Origin: an uncultured Clostridia bacterium
GTDB lineage: Bacteria > Bacillota > Clostridia > Oscillospirales > Acutalibacteraceae
Direction of reading: 5' to 3'
Length of the DNA: 64,000 nt
NCBI GenBank assembly: GCA_944384905.1
Contig: CALWVE010000038.1
Span: forward strand, 1-64,000
In this document: positions 54,782 to 63,508 of the stretch, one piece after another
Position numbering within the stretch: position 1 is the stretch's first letter
How the letters are laid out: every line of letters begins with the position of its first letter
The notes under the pieces: generated by a model
What the model was told of the DNA's origin: nothing
The model's input: only the letters and a program-made list of their open reading frames with translations
Databases searched by the model: none
Program-made: the position numbers and the translations under genes

Positions 54782-56356
54782 ATGGCTAAAAACCTGACAA
54801 AAAATAAAGAAAAGCAGAAGACCTCCAAGTCTTCCGGCGTGAAAAAATGGCTGGGCAGCGAGCGCATGAAGCACGGCGCTGTTGCCAAGATATTTACGGT
54901 GGCTTTCCTGCTGGTGCTCATCCTGTGTAATGTGCTGGTAGATGTATTCGCCGACCGTTTCCCGTCTCTTACCCGTTTCGACCTGACGTCGTCTAACCTG
55001 AACAGCCTTTCCGAAGAATCGCTTGAGGTTGTAAAAGGTATCGACGAGCCGACCACCATCTATATGATCGGCAACGAAGATGACATCAAAAACGACCGTA
55101 TTTATCAGACGTACAACGTAAAATACAGCCAGTTCCTCAACCTGGTTCAGCGTTATGCAGAAGTAAATTCCAACATTTCCTATCAGATCATCGACCCCGA
55201 TAAAAACCCGTCTTTTATCAGCAAATATGCAGATGAAAGCCTTTCGGCCGGTTACATCCTGGTGGAATCCGAAAGACGCTACAAAGCACTGACTCCGTCG
55301 GATCTGTTTATGATTCAGTCGGTTCCGGATTATACCACGCAGACGATGACTTATAATTATTTTTCCACGGCCGACAGCGCCATTGCAAATGCTTTGTATC
55401 TGACGAACCTTGATCATGTGCCGGTGGTAGCCGTAGCAACGGGCCACAGTGAAATCCTTACTTCCGTAAACAGCTCTACCAATACCTCCGCTCTCACGGC
55501 GTTCTATGAGCTGCTCAAGGATAATAACTACGACGTGAAGGAATTCAACATCCTCACCGACGAAATTCCGGAAGACGCCAGCATTGTGATGATTCCCACG
55601 CCCACGACCGACTATACGGCCGAAGAGCTGGAAAAACTCGATGCCTTCCTGGCTACAGAAGGAACGGAAACCCATTCGCTGTTTGTTACGTTTTATCCCA
55701 CGCAGGGCAGCCTGCCCAACCTCACCGGTTTCCTGGAAGAGTGGGGTATTGTTGTAGGCGAACCCGGTACGATGGTTTATGAAGCCTATACCGCCAAGCA
55801 GTATGGCGGCGCTTCCGCCATCTTCGGCGAGTATGTGGAAAACGAAGCTGTACGTATGGATACGGGCGTGTATAATAACCTGCTGCTGCCCAACTCTGTG
55901 CCGATGGGTCTTTCTGACGACGCCCACAGCTATACCGAACGCTTTGTTCTTGCTCAGGGCAGCGCCACAACGTATGCTTCCGATAAAGAAGAGTCCAATC
56001 CGCAGACTGAAAATACGCCCATCATTGTTATGAGCCAGAAACAGTGGACGGTGGACAACGATTTCTATAATGCCAATGTAATCGCCTGCGGTAACTCCGA
56101 GATGTTTACATCCCAGCTGATCGGTACGTCTACGTTCAGCAACGGCGACTATCTGATCGATCTGTTCGCTTTTGCCAGCGATTCCAGCGATCTTTCCACC
56201 GGTCTGCGCGTGAACCAGATTCAGACTTATGTTCCCGACGTAACAGCTTCCGATGCGACGCTGCGCTTCTTTGGTCTGGGCATTTTCACAATCGGCATTC
56301 CCGCCGCTGTACTGGTGATCGGCTTGGTGGTCTTCCTGCGCAGGAGGCATTTGTAA
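54782..56356 (+). CDS. GldG-like ABC transporter auxiliary protein
   Basis: A 524-residue protein with a basic N-terminus, a membrane anchor (about 36-58), and a large extracytoplasmic domain with LSEESLEVVKGIDEPTTIYMIGNE and VPVVAVATGHSE. A second membrane helix is at the C-terminus (FGLGIFTIGIPAAVLVIG), followed by RRRHL. This matches the ABC-transporter-associated GldG family. It starts 15 bp after the permease gene. Confidence 0.85.
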   Translation: MAKNLTKNKEKQKTSKSSGVKKWLGSERMKHGAVAKIFTVAFLLVLILCNVLVDVFADRFPSLTRFDLTSSNLNSLSEESLEVVKGIDEPTTIYMIGNEDDIKNDRIYQTYNVKYSQFLNLVQRYAEVNSNISYQIIDPDKNPSFISKYADESLSAGYILVESERRYKALTPSDLFMIQSVPDYTTQTMTYNYFSTADSAIANALYLTNLDHVPVVAVATGHSEILTSVNSSTNTSALTAFYELLKDNNYDVKEFNILTDEIPEDASIVMIPTPTTDYTAEELEKLDAFLATEGTETHSLFVTFYPTQGSLPNLTGFLEEWGIVVGEPGTMVYEAYTAKQYGGASAIFGEYVENEAVRMDTGVYNNLLLPNSVPMGLSDDAHSYTERFVLAQGSATTYASDKEESNPQTENTPIIVMSQKQWTVDNDFYNANVIACGNSEMFTSQLIGTSTFSNGDYLIDLFAFASDSSDLSTGLRVNQIQTYVPDVTASDATLRFFGLGIFTIGIPAAVLVIGLVVFLRRRHL

Positions 56357-56359
56357 TCT

Positions 56360-57835
56360 ATGAAGAAAAAAATGAAACCCGCAACCCGCAGCCTGATTAT
56401 TACGTTATGTATTCTGGTCGTGTTGGGAGCCGCAGCCGCTGCGCTGCTGCTTCCCGACATGCTTTCCGGCGAAACACAGAGCGGCGAGAGTTCGCAAACT
56501 TCATCTTCTGAAACCGGGACGCAGATTATTTCTAAAAGTCCCACCGAAGTGGAAAGCGTAACCGTTGAAAACGAAAACGGAACATTCCATATCCTCACCA
56601 AAACGGAATCCGGTGCATCTTCGCCCACATTCTATGTAAAAGAAATGGCCGATATCCCCACCAGCTCGTCTTCGCTGCAGTCGATTGCACGCTACGCCTA
56701 TGTGCTTACGGCTACAACGGATGTAGGCGCACTGGATGAGGTGAACGCCCTTTCCGAGTATGGTTTGGATAAACCCGCTGCTACCATGATGGCCAAATTT
56801 AACGATGGTACAGCCGATTTTAAGCTGAGCATCGGTAATGAAGCCGCAGCCGGCGGATACTATGTGATGGCCAACGACCATCTGTATATCGCTTCCATTG
56901 ACAAAGCGGTATTTTCCAGCATGTATGCGTTCATCGAATCTTCGCTGTTTACGCTTTCGATTAAAGGCGACGGTTCGGATGTAATCGATTATGTGCATCT
57001 TTCCGGAACCAATTTTGAAGAGCCGATTTCCATGATTCACACGGACGGCAGCGAAAACACCGATTACAACGCGCTGTTTATGCCGTATGTTGTAACCGAA
57101 CCGTATCTGAGCGGTGTGAACACCGGTAAGATTGATGATTTTACCAAGGCGCTTTCCAGCCTGCAGGCCAGCGGAACGGCCGGATATGATCCGGACGAAG
57201 AAATGCTCAAGGCGACCGGTCTGGACGATCCGTATACGATTTTTGATTTCTCCATTAACGGCCAGGCGCATAAACTCTTTATCGGCGATGTGTATGACAA
57301 CGACTACCGCTATCTGATGGTAGACGATAACCCGGTTGTGTTTGTCGTGGCGATCGATTCCATTTCCGCATTTACCGAAGTAACCGCGCTGGGTATGCGC
57401 GACGGCTTTGTTTGGAGCCCGGTTATCAAAAAGGTAAGCGGCATGAAAGTGACCGCGAACGGCCAGACTTGGGATTACCAGATCTCCCGTGAAGTTGATG
57501 AGACGGCTTCTTCCAGCACGTCCTCCGGTTCTTCTGCACCGACGTATACCTATACGGTCAAGCTGAACGGTCAGGACTCGGATTATGAAGCTTATCGCTC
57601 GGTGTACACAACGACGATTACGCCTTCTGTTTTGTCTACCGATAAGGGTAAGCAAGCAGCCGAACCGACGCTGACGATTGAATACAGCTATTTCGATGGC
57701 GGTTCTACAAAAGTTGAATATTATGCCATGACAGACGGCGAACGCCGTTATGCGGCTTATGTGGCCGGCGAATTTGTAGGCATTGCGAAAGAGACGTTTG
57801 TAACAGACATCATCAAAGCTTTGCCTCAGGCATAA
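56360..57835 (+). CDS. DUF4340-family membrane-anchored protein
   Basis: A 491-residue protein with one N-terminal membrane helix (about 10-32), then a Ser/Gly linker and repeated extracytoplasmic beta-rich modules (for example EYGLDKPAATMMAKFNDGTADFKLSIGNE). This is the DUF4340 pattern, a constant partner of GldG-like proteins. It starts 3 bp after its neighbour and ends the operon. Its role is unknown. Confidence 0.85.
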   Translation: MKKKMKPATRSLIITLCILVVLGAAAAALLLPDMLSGETQSGESSQTSSSETGTQIISKSPTEVESVTVENENGTFHILTKTESGASSPTFYVKEMADIPTSSSSLQSIARYAYVLTATTDVGALDEVNALSEYGLDKPAATMMAKFNDGTADFKLSIGNEAAAGGYYVMANDHLYIASIDKAVFSSMYAFIESSLFTLSIKGDGSDVIDYVHLSGTNFEEPISMIHTDGSENTDYNALFMPYVVTEPYLSGVNTGKIDDFTKALSSLQASGTAGYDPDEEMLKATGLDDPYTIFDFSINGQAHKLFIGDVYDNDYRYLMVDDNPVVFVVAIDSISAFTEVTALGMRDGFVWSPVIKKVSGMKVTANGQTWDYQISREVDETASSSTSSGSSAPTYTYTVKLNGQDSDYEAYRSVYTTTITPSVLSTDKGKQAAEPTLTIEYSYFDGGSTKVEYYAMTDGERRYAAYVAGEFVGIAKETFVTDIIKALPQA

Positions 57836-57849
57836 AACCTGATAATTAG

Positions 57850-57885
57850 AAAGCGCAGAAAACAGATTGTTTTCTGCGCTTTTTC
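57850..57885 (+). terminator. Terminator of the Gld-like operon
   Basis: A 14-bp perfect stem AAAGCGCAGAAAAC/GTTTTCTGCGCTTT with a T-run. Confidence 0.92.
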
Positions 57886-57932
57886 TTTAACTTCTGTAGA
57901 TAATTCACCCGCCAAGGGGCCGAATAAAAAAT

Positions 57933-57960
57933 AAAACCGCATCCCTCGGGATGCGGTTTT
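57933..57960 (-). terminator. tRNA-Thr terminator
   Basis: Stem AAAACCGCATCC/GGGATGCGGTTTT just after the tRNA on the minus strand, followed by TTATTTTTT. Confidence 0.88.
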
Positions 57961-57963
57961 TGC

Positions 57964-58039
57964 TGGAGCTACTGATCCGATTCGAACGGACGACCTGCTC
58001 ATTACGAGTGAGCTGCTCTACCTGCTGAGCCACAGTAGC
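57964..58039 (-). tRNA. tRNA-Thr (CGU)
   Basis: 76 bases with encoded CCA. Acceptor stem GCTACTG/CAGTAGC, loop CTCGTAA giving anticodon CGU, discriminator U. Confidence 0.95.
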
Positions 58040-58054
58040 ATTTCAAGCTAAATT

Positions 58055-58083
58055 ATTATAGCGCATTTTCTTTCCTGCGTCAA
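58055..58083 (-). promoter_or_regulatory. tRNA-Thr promoter
   Basis: On the minus strand: TTGACG, 17 bases, TATAAT with TGCGC before the -10. Confidence 0.85.
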
Positions 58084-58158
58084 GCCCTTTCTTTTGTTTC
58101 AACAGACCATTTTTTCACCCGCCGCATAAAATGAAACAAATGAAAAGGAGTGTGTGCT

Positions 58159-58740
58159 ATGGCTTATAAAATTTTTATCGATCAGGGACATAACCCGGTG
58201 AATCCCAATGCCGGCGCGGAATTTGCCGGCGTGCGCGAGCAGGATGTTAATTTTGACGTGGGCATCCGGCTGGCGGAATTGCTCGAAGAAGATCCGTTGT
58301 TTGAAGTTCGTCTTTCCCGGCCGAATCCCGAAGATCAGCTTGGAACCGATAACGCTTCCAGCCTGCGCGCCCGCGCGGATATGGCCAACAACTGGGGCGC
58401 TGATTTTTTCATCAGTCTGCATTGCAACACCAACAACAGCACCGAAATCAGCGGAACGGAGGCTTACGTTTACCGGGCTGAAAGCGCCGGTTCGCGCATG
58501 GGCGTGCAGGTTGTGTGGGGGATTCATAAGGCGACGGGCCTGCGCAACCGCGGCGTTTTTGTGCGTCCTTCGCTGGCTGTTCTGCGCTGGACGAAAATGC
58601 CGGCGGTGCTGGTGGAAATGGGCTTTTTAACGCACACCACGGACCGAAATCTGCTGGTTTGCTGTCCGCAGCTTTTTGCGCAGGGCATTTATAACGGGAT
58701 CAAAGCTTATTATTGCATGCAGTACGGCGCCTGCAAGTAA
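58159..58740 (+). CDS. N-acetylmuramoyl-L-alanine amidase without signal peptide
   Basis: A 193-residue Amidase_3-type zinc hydrolase that cuts the stem peptide from MurNAc. The zinc ligands and catalytic residues lie in IDQGHNPVNPNAGAE, the Glu/Asp-rich VREQDVNFDVG, SLHCNTNNS and AVLVEMGFLTH. It has neither signal peptide nor wall-binding repeats, as in the sporulation amidases CwlC/CwlB-like core that act at mother-cell lysis; a phage-type or other release route is possible. AAAAGGAG lies 8 bases before the ATG. Confidence 0.88.
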   Translation: MAYKIFIDQGHNPVNPNAGAEFAGVREQDVNFDVGIRLAELLEEDPLFEVRLSRPNPEDQLGTDNASSLRARADMANNWGADFFISLHCNTNNSTEISGTEAYVYRAESAGSRMGVQVVWGIHKATGLRNRGVFVRPSLAVLRWTKMPAVLVEMGFLTHTTDRNLLVCCPQLFAQGIYNGIKAYYCMQYGACK

Positions 58741-58772
58741 ATGGGCGCTGTGCATAGGCTACGGCTTTGTGC

Positions 58773-58778
58773 TATAAT
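58773..58778 (+). promoter_or_regulatory. Possible pdxR promoter (-10 element)
   Basis: TGCTATAAT extended -10 with a poor -35 (GTGCAT, 17 bases upstream). The transcript would pass through repeat R12 before reaching pdxR. Confidence 0.45.
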
Positions 58779-58802
58779 TATATAAATTTAGGTAATAATC
58801 AG

Positions 58803-59178
58803 GGGAAAACCTTGGCGAGGGGCGGAGAATCTCCGCCCATAAGCCGCGAATGAGGCTTTGATCAAATATAAGCATCTGCCGCGCGACTCGGGCTTTTTAT
58901 TTGATTGCAACCTACCCGCGACGTATCGTGCGGCAGTTTGCCGCCAGGGAACCCCCGGCGAGGGTTCCCTACGCCGAAACCGTCCCCCGGACGCTTTAGG
59001 CTACCCTCCTGCGCTTAATGACGCAAAAGAGTTTCGTCCGCTGCGGCGGACGACCAAGGGCGTTGCCCTCTGGACACCCACCACCTTTTGAAAAAGGTGG
59101 ACGAAAACTTTAACGTTTGTATATCATGCTTCTGCCGTGTGACTTTTGCTTTCAATTTTATTTCGGCTTGCCTGCGAA
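58803..59178 (+). repeat. Hairpin-chain repeat R12 (complete copy)
   Basis: GGCGGAGA/TCTCCGCC, the TAAGCCGCGAATGAGGC tag, a tail and GGCAGTTTGCCG. The full chain follows: AGGGAACCC/GGGTTCCCT, GCCGAAACCGTCC/GGACGCTTTAGGC, CGTCCGC/GCGGACG, CCAAGGGC/GCCCTCTGG, CCACCTTTT/AAGGTGG, ACTTTAACGTTTGTAT. A second tail runs up to the pdxR ribosome site. Confidence 0.9.
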
Positions 59179-59192
59179 AAGGAGGATTTTGA

Positions 59193-60638
59193 ATGCTGAC
59201 CTATGATCTCACCGAAACCAGCCTGCCGCTTTACGACGCTCTATACAGCGCCGTCAAAGCAGACATCCTTTCCGGACGTCTGGCGCCGGGGGAAAAACTT
59301 CCCTCCAAACGCGCGCTGGCACAGCATCTTCGTCTGAGCGTGGCCACCGTTCAAAACGCCTATGCCCAGCTTTTGGCGGAGGGCTATCTTTATTCCGAGG
59401 AAAAGCGCGGATATTTTGTCAGCACAATCGGAGAATCGCTGCCTGCTCCCATGCAGAAAACGCAGGGAAAAGGCAGCACCGATCTGGAACCGGCGCCGCG
59501 TCCCGTTTGGTTTGCGGATTTGGTTTCCAACAGCATTTCGGCCGAAGATTTTCCGTTTACGGTATGGTCAAGAACCATGCGCCGCGTGATTTTAGAAAAA
59601 GAAAAGCAGCTGCTTTTGCCGCTGGAATTTAACGGCACGCCCGAGCTTCGCCGCGCAATTGCCGATCACCTGGCGCGTTTTCGCGGTCTTTCGGTCGATC
59701 CGGCCCAAATTATTGTGGGCGCGGGCACGGAATATCTGTACACGCTGGTGATTCAGCTTTTGGGGCGCGAATGCCGGTATGCCGTGGAAGACCCGGGCTA
59801 TGCGAAAATCCGGCGCGTATACGCGGCCAGCGGCGTTTCATTCTGCACCGTTCCGCTGGACGAGCAGGGACTTTCGGTGCAGGCGCTGGAAGAAAGCGGT
59901 GCGCAGTGCGTTCATATTTCGCCGTCGCATCACTATCCAACGGGAATCGTGATGCCCGTCGGCCGCCGCCGGGAACTGCTTCGCTGGGCGTCTCAGGCGC
60001 CGGAACGCTACATTATCGACGACGACTACGACAGCGAATTCCGCTTTTCGGGCCGCCCGATCCCTACGATGATGAGCATCGATGAAAACGACCGCGTGAT
60101 TTACATGAACACCTTTTCCAAAACGATTGCGCCGTCAATCCGAATCAGCTACATGGTGCTGCCCGCCCCGCTGATGGAGCGTTTCAAGCGAGCCTTTTCG
60201 TTTTACGCCTGTACGGTTTCGGGGTTTGAACAGTACACGCTGGCGGCGTTTATGGCGGAGGGGCATTTCGAACGTCACCTGAGCCGCATGAAAAACCGCT
60301 ACCGCACCAAGCGCGACGCGATTCTGGCGGCCATCCGCGAAAGCGGGCTGAGCGATTTGGCCACGGTGTATGAGCCGAACGCCGGGCTGCATTTTCTTTT
60401 GCATCTGCATACCGATACCGACGACGAAACGATCAAGAAAAACGCCGCCGAGCGGGGAATCCGCATCAGCGCGCTCATGGATTATCTGGCCGATGTTTCG
60501 CATACGGATTTTGGCCTGCCGTGCCGGCACACGTTTGTGATCAATTATTCGGGCGTGGAAGCGGACAAGTTCCCGGAAATTTTCCGCCGTCTGGCCGAAA
60601 GCTGCGGCGGGGAGTCCCCGCTGACAAGTCGCGGATAA
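59193..60638 (+). CDS. PdxR/MocR-family regulator (GntR HTH fused to aminotransferase domain)
   Basis: A 481-residue protein with an N-terminal GntR winged helix (about 11-78: GEKLPSKRALAQHLRLSVATVQNAYAQLLAEG) joined to a fold-type I aminotransferase-like domain (about 115-470). The PLP-binding region includes YIIDDDYDSEFRF and NTFSKTIAPSIRISYM (Lys). Relatives sense PLP and activate pyridoxal synthase genes, or regulate amino-acid and GABA use. No pdx genes are adjacent. The last residues (CGGESPLTSRG) and the stop codon are encoded by the start of repeat R13. AAAAGGAGG precedes the ATG. Confidence 0.85.
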   Translation: MLTYDLTETSLPLYDALYSAVKADILSGRLAPGEKLPSKRALAQHLRLSVATVQNAYAQLLAEGYLYSEEKRGYFVSTIGESLPAPMQKTQGKGSTDLEPAPRPVWFADLVSNSISAEDFPFTVWSRTMRRVILEKEKQLLLPLEFNGTPELRRAIADHLARFRGLSVDPAQIIVGAGTEYLYTLVIQLLGRECRYAVEDPGYAKIRRVYAASGVSFCTVPLDEQGLSVQALEESGAQCVHISPSHHYPTGIVMPVGRRRELLRWASQAPERYIIDDDYDSEFRFSGRPIPTMMSIDENDRVIYMNTFSKTIAPSIRISYMVLPAPLMERFKRAFSFYACTVSGFEQYTLAAFMAEGHFERHLSRMKNRYRTKRDAILAAIRESGLSDLATVYEPNAGLHFLLHLHTDTDDETIKKNAAERGIRISALMDYLADVSHTDFGLPCRHTFVINYSGVEADKFPEIFRRLAESCGGESPLTSRG

Positions 60639-60870
60639 AGCTCTTAATAAAAATTTAGCTTATGCCGCGCGACTTGAGCTTTAAATTAGATTGCAACCCT
60701 CCCGCGACGTATCCTGCGGCGGTTCGCCGCACGCGACGCATCGTGCGGCAGTTTGCCGCCTGCGGAGAGCGGCCAAAGGCTCTGCCTTTGGAAACCGCCA
60801 CCTTTTGAAAAAGGTGGACGAAAACTTTAACGTTTGTACACCAAGCTTCTGCCGCTTTCGCTTGCCGCGC
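60603..60870 (+). repeat. Hairpin-chain repeat R13 (overlaps pdxR end)
   Basis: Begins inside pdxR with GCGGGGA/TCCCCGC and GACAAGTCGCGGATAAAGC, then tail, GCGGCGGTTCGCCGC and GGCAGTTTGCCGCC. A shortened chain follows (CGGAGAGCGG remnant, CCAAAGGC/GCCTTTGG, CCACCTTTT/AAGGTGG, ACTTTAACGTTTGTAC), ending near AAGCTTCTGCCG. The next gene's promoter -35 lies at its right edge. Confidence 0.88.
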
Positions 60871-60890
60871 GTGGTACGGTGTGTTATAAT
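60862..60890 (+). promoter_or_regulatory. Promoter at the edge of repeat R13
   Basis: TTGCCG, 17 bases, TATAAT. The -35 lies in the last bases recognisable as repeat, so the repeat may have brought part of this promoter. Confidence 0.7.
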
Positions 60891-60936
60891 GACACAAGAA
60901 CTGTGCAAAAGGCGCAGGCATGGGGAGGCGCTCAAG

Positions 60937-61944
60937 ATGAGCCTATCGATTTTAGTTACCCTGCCGCAAGGTAAGGTCTTTGACCGGCACTTCACGCCCC
61001 AGGTTCTTACACGGCTGGAAAAGCTCGGTGAGGTGCGGCTGAACCCGCTGGGACGGCAGTATACGCCGCAGGAGCTGAAAGACGCACTGCGCGGCGTGGA
61101 TGTTGCGATTACGCATTGGGGAACGCCCTGTTTTTCGGCGGATGTGCTGCAAAATGCGGACAAGCTTTCGCTTTTGGCGCACGGCGCGGGAACGGTTGCG
61201 TATGTGGCCAGTGAGGCGCTGTATGACAAAAACGTGCGCGTAACAACGGCCAACAGCGTCATGGCCCGGTTTGTAGCCGAAGGCGTGCTGGGGTATTTCA
61301 TCATGGGGCTGCGCGGGCTGGACCGTGCCGCGGCCGCCATGCACGGCGATTTGTTGTGGAAAACAGACGCGATGATCGACAGCCAGCGTTCACTGTTTGG
61401 GCTTGAGATCGGCCTTATAGGCTTTGGCGCGGTTGCGCGGGAGCTGACGTTCCTGCTGGCGCCGTTCGGCTGCCGGGTGAAGGTCTATGACCCGTTTGTT
61501 TCCGGGGAAGCGCTGGCGGCTTATCCGGGCACGCAGGCGGCTTCGTTTGAAGAAGCGCTGGCCTGTCCGCTGGTTTCGGTTCATGCGGCCAAAACGCCCG
61601 ACACGCGCCATCTGATCGATGCGCGCGCGCTGTCGATGCTGCCCGATTCGGCCGTGTTTGTCAACACGTCGCGCGGATCGCTCGTAGACGAGGACGCGCT
61701 GGTGCGCGAGCTTAAAAGCGGGCGGATTTCGGCTGTGCTCGATGTATACGAAACCGAGCCGCTGCCGCTTAACCATCCGCTGCGCAGCTGCGAAAATGCG
61801 CTGCTGCTGCCGCATTTGGCGGCCGACTGCGCCAAGGCACACATGACGAATGCCATTATCGATGAGATCGAACGGTTTATGCGCGGGGAAGCGCTGACCA
61901 TGGAAATTTCCCGCGAACATTTCCGCGGGATGACACAGGGGTGA
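60937..61944 (+). CDS. D-isomer-specific 2-hydroxyacid dehydrogenase
   Basis: A 335-residue NAD(P)-dependent dehydrogenase with nucleotide-binding motif GLIGFGAVARE. The catalytic Arg is in VNTSRGSLVDEDAL, the Glu in LDVYETEPLP, and the His in LLPHLAAD. The substrate could be glyoxylate, hydroxypyruvate or a sugar-derived 2-keto acid. The start after GGGGAGG (MSLSILVTLPQGKVF) is used, though the frame stays open back through repeat R13. The sugar isomerase-like gene follows after 6 bp, so the two form a unit. Confidence 0.88.
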   Translation: MSLSILVTLPQGKVFDRHFTPQVLTRLEKLGEVRLNPLGRQYTPQELKDALRGVDVAITHWGTPCFSADVLQNADKLSLLAHGAGTVAYVASEALYDKNVRVTTANSVMARFVAEGVLGYFIMGLRGLDRAAAAMHGDLLWKTDAMIDSQRSLFGLEIGLIGFGAVARELTFLLAPFGCRVKVYDPFVSGEALAAYPGTQAASFEEALACPLVSVHAAKTPDTRHLIDARALSMLPDSAVFVNTSRGSLVDEDALVRELKSGRISAVLDVYETEPLPLNHPLRSCENALLLPHLAADCAKAHMTNAIIDEIERFMRGEALTMEISREHFRGMTQG

Positions 61945-61950
61945 CGTTGT

Positions 61951-62772
61951 ATGAAAAAAGCATTTACCACATTGGGAAATCCGGACTGGAGTTTTGACTA
62001 CACGCTGGAACAGGCGGCAAAAATGGGTTTTGACGCTTTGGACCTGCGCGGCGTAGACGGCAAAATGGGCGCGGCCGAGATCGACTGCTTCCGCTATGGC
62101 CGTTTGCAGGAAACACGCCGTAAAATTCAGCAGGCCGGGCTCAAGATCTGCTGCTTTGGCTGCTCTTCCAGTTTCCACGATGAAAGCCGCTGGGACGAAG
62201 CGCTGGCCGATGCGTATTCCGCAATCGATCTGTGCTCTGCACTCGATATTCCGTATGTGCGCGTGTTCGGCAACACGATTCCGGACGGGCTTTCTCCCGA
62301 AGAAGAAAAAGCCGCGCTTTCTACCATCGCCCGCGGCATCCAGAAAGCCTGCGACTATGCGGCCGGTACCAACGTGAAGGTTTTGCTGGAAGTTCACGGC
62401 AACATCAACACGGCCGAACGTGTGCAGGCCATCGCCATGCAGATCCGCGGCGAGCATTTCGGCGTGCTGTGGGATGTGGCGCATTCCGATAAAATCTATA
62501 AAGACGATTTTGAAACGTTTTACCGTGCGATCCGCCCGTGGGTGTGCCACATCCACCTTAAAGATCACATCCGCATCGATACGGTGAACACCAAACTGAC
62601 TTCGCTGGGCGAAGGCGAAATCCCGCTGGTGCCGATTGTAAAGATGCTGCTCGACGACGGATACGACGGCTACTTTGCCCTGGAATGGGAGAAAAAGTGG
62701 CATCCCGAGCTGCCCGAGCCGGAGGAAGAATATCCCCGGTTTATTCAGTGGGCGCGCGAAAATTTTGAATAA
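61951..62772 (+). CDS. Sugar phosphate isomerase/epimerase-like TIM-barrel protein
   Basis: A 273-residue protein of the xylose-isomerase-like (AP endonuclease 2) superfamily. The metal-binding residues are spread over LLEVHGNINT, VLWDVAHSDK, CHIHLKDH and FALEWEKKW, as in hydroxypyruvate isomerase or inosose/ketose epimerases. Coupling to a hydroxyacid dehydrogenase suggests a small sugar-acid pathway, but the substrate is unknown. Confidence 0.8.
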   Translation: MKKAFTTLGNPDWSFDYTLEQAAKMGFDALDLRGVDGKMGAAEIDCFRYGRLQETRRKIQQAGLKICCFGCSSSFHDESRWDEALADAYSAIDLCSALDIPYVRVFGNTIPDGLSPEEEKAALSTIARGIQKACDYAAGTNVKVLLEVHGNINTAERVQAIAMQIRGEHFGVLWDVAHSDKIYKDDFETFYRAIRPWVCHIHLKDHIRIDTVNTKLTSLGEGEIPLVPIVKMLLDDGYDGYFALEWEKKWHPELPEPEEEYPRFIQWARENFE

Positions 62773-62804
62773 CGGCCCAAGGGCTTGCTGCCCGGGCCTT
62801 TTTT
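62773..62804 (+). terminator. Terminator before trmB
   Basis: Interrupted stem GGCCC-AA-GGGC/GCCCGGGCC followed by TTTTTT. Confidence 0.7.
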
Positions 62805-62822
62805 CCAAGGAGGAAAAAACTT

Positions 62823-63479
62823 ATGCGTATGCGAAAAAAGACCTGGGCACGGCCTGAACTGGCCGAATGTGCCTATTTTACCGACGCTCCCGAACCGTTT
62901 CGCGGGGCGTGGGCCGAACGTTTCGGGGAAAAGCGCCCGCTGTGGCTCGATCTGGGCTGCGGCAAGTGCGTGTTTTTGGCTGAACTGGCCCGGCGTAATC
63001 CGGAAAGCAACATTCTGGGCGTGGATATCAGCTATGATATTCTGGGCGTGGGACGGCGCAACATCGAAGCCATTGCGCCGAACCCGAAAAATGTACAGCT
63101 GGTATTTTTCAACATTGAAAAGCTGGCCGAGATAATCGCCCCCGAAGACCGGGTGCAGCGCATCTACATCAATTTCTGCAATCCGTGGCCCAAGAAAAAA
63201 CACCACAAACGCCGCCTGACCTACCCGCGTCAGCTGGAAATGTACAAAACCCTGCTGGCCGAAGACGGAGAAATTTGGTTTAAAACAGATAACGACGAGC
63301 TGTTTGAGGAATCGCTGGAGTATTTTGAAGCGGCGGGCTACGAGATTTTTGCGCTGACGCGCGATCTGCATGCGGAAAACGACCCGGAAAACATTGAATC
63401 CGAACACGAGATTATGTTCACCCGGGAAGGCATTCGCACCAAGGCGCTCAAGGCCAGACCGAAACGGACAGGGGTCTAA
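62823..63479 (+). CDS. trmB: tRNA (guanine46-N7)-methyltransferase
   Basis: A 218-residue SAM-dependent enzyme that makes m7G46 in the tRNA variable loop. The SAM motif is LWLDLGCGKCVFLAELARRNP and the family signature is NFCNPWPKKKHHKRRL. The ATG follows AAGGAGG; the Met two codons later is also possible. The last gene of the window starts 29 bp downstream. Confidence 0.95.
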   Translation: MRMRKKTWARPELAECAYFTDAPEPFRGAWAERFGEKRPLWLDLGCGKCVFLAELARRNPESNILGVDISYDILGVGRRNIEAIAPNPKNVQLVFFNIEKLAEIIAPEDRVQRIYINFCNPWPKKKHHKRRLTYPRQLEMYKTLLAEDGEIWFKTDNDELFEESLEYFEAAGYEIFALTRDLHAENDPENIESEHEIMFTREGIRTKALKARPKRTGV

Positions 63480-63508
63480 ACCGAACGGCCCCGGAAAAGG
63501 AGAATTGT

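Noticed and set aside
53174..56350. Very long open frame on the minus strand opposite the Gld-like operon
   Set aside because: A shadow of the biased codon use of the ABC operon: no ribosome site, no family resemblance, and the plus-strand genes are unmistakable. The same holds for the long antisense frames opposite pflB, guaB, the alpha-mannosidase and beta-mannosidase genes.
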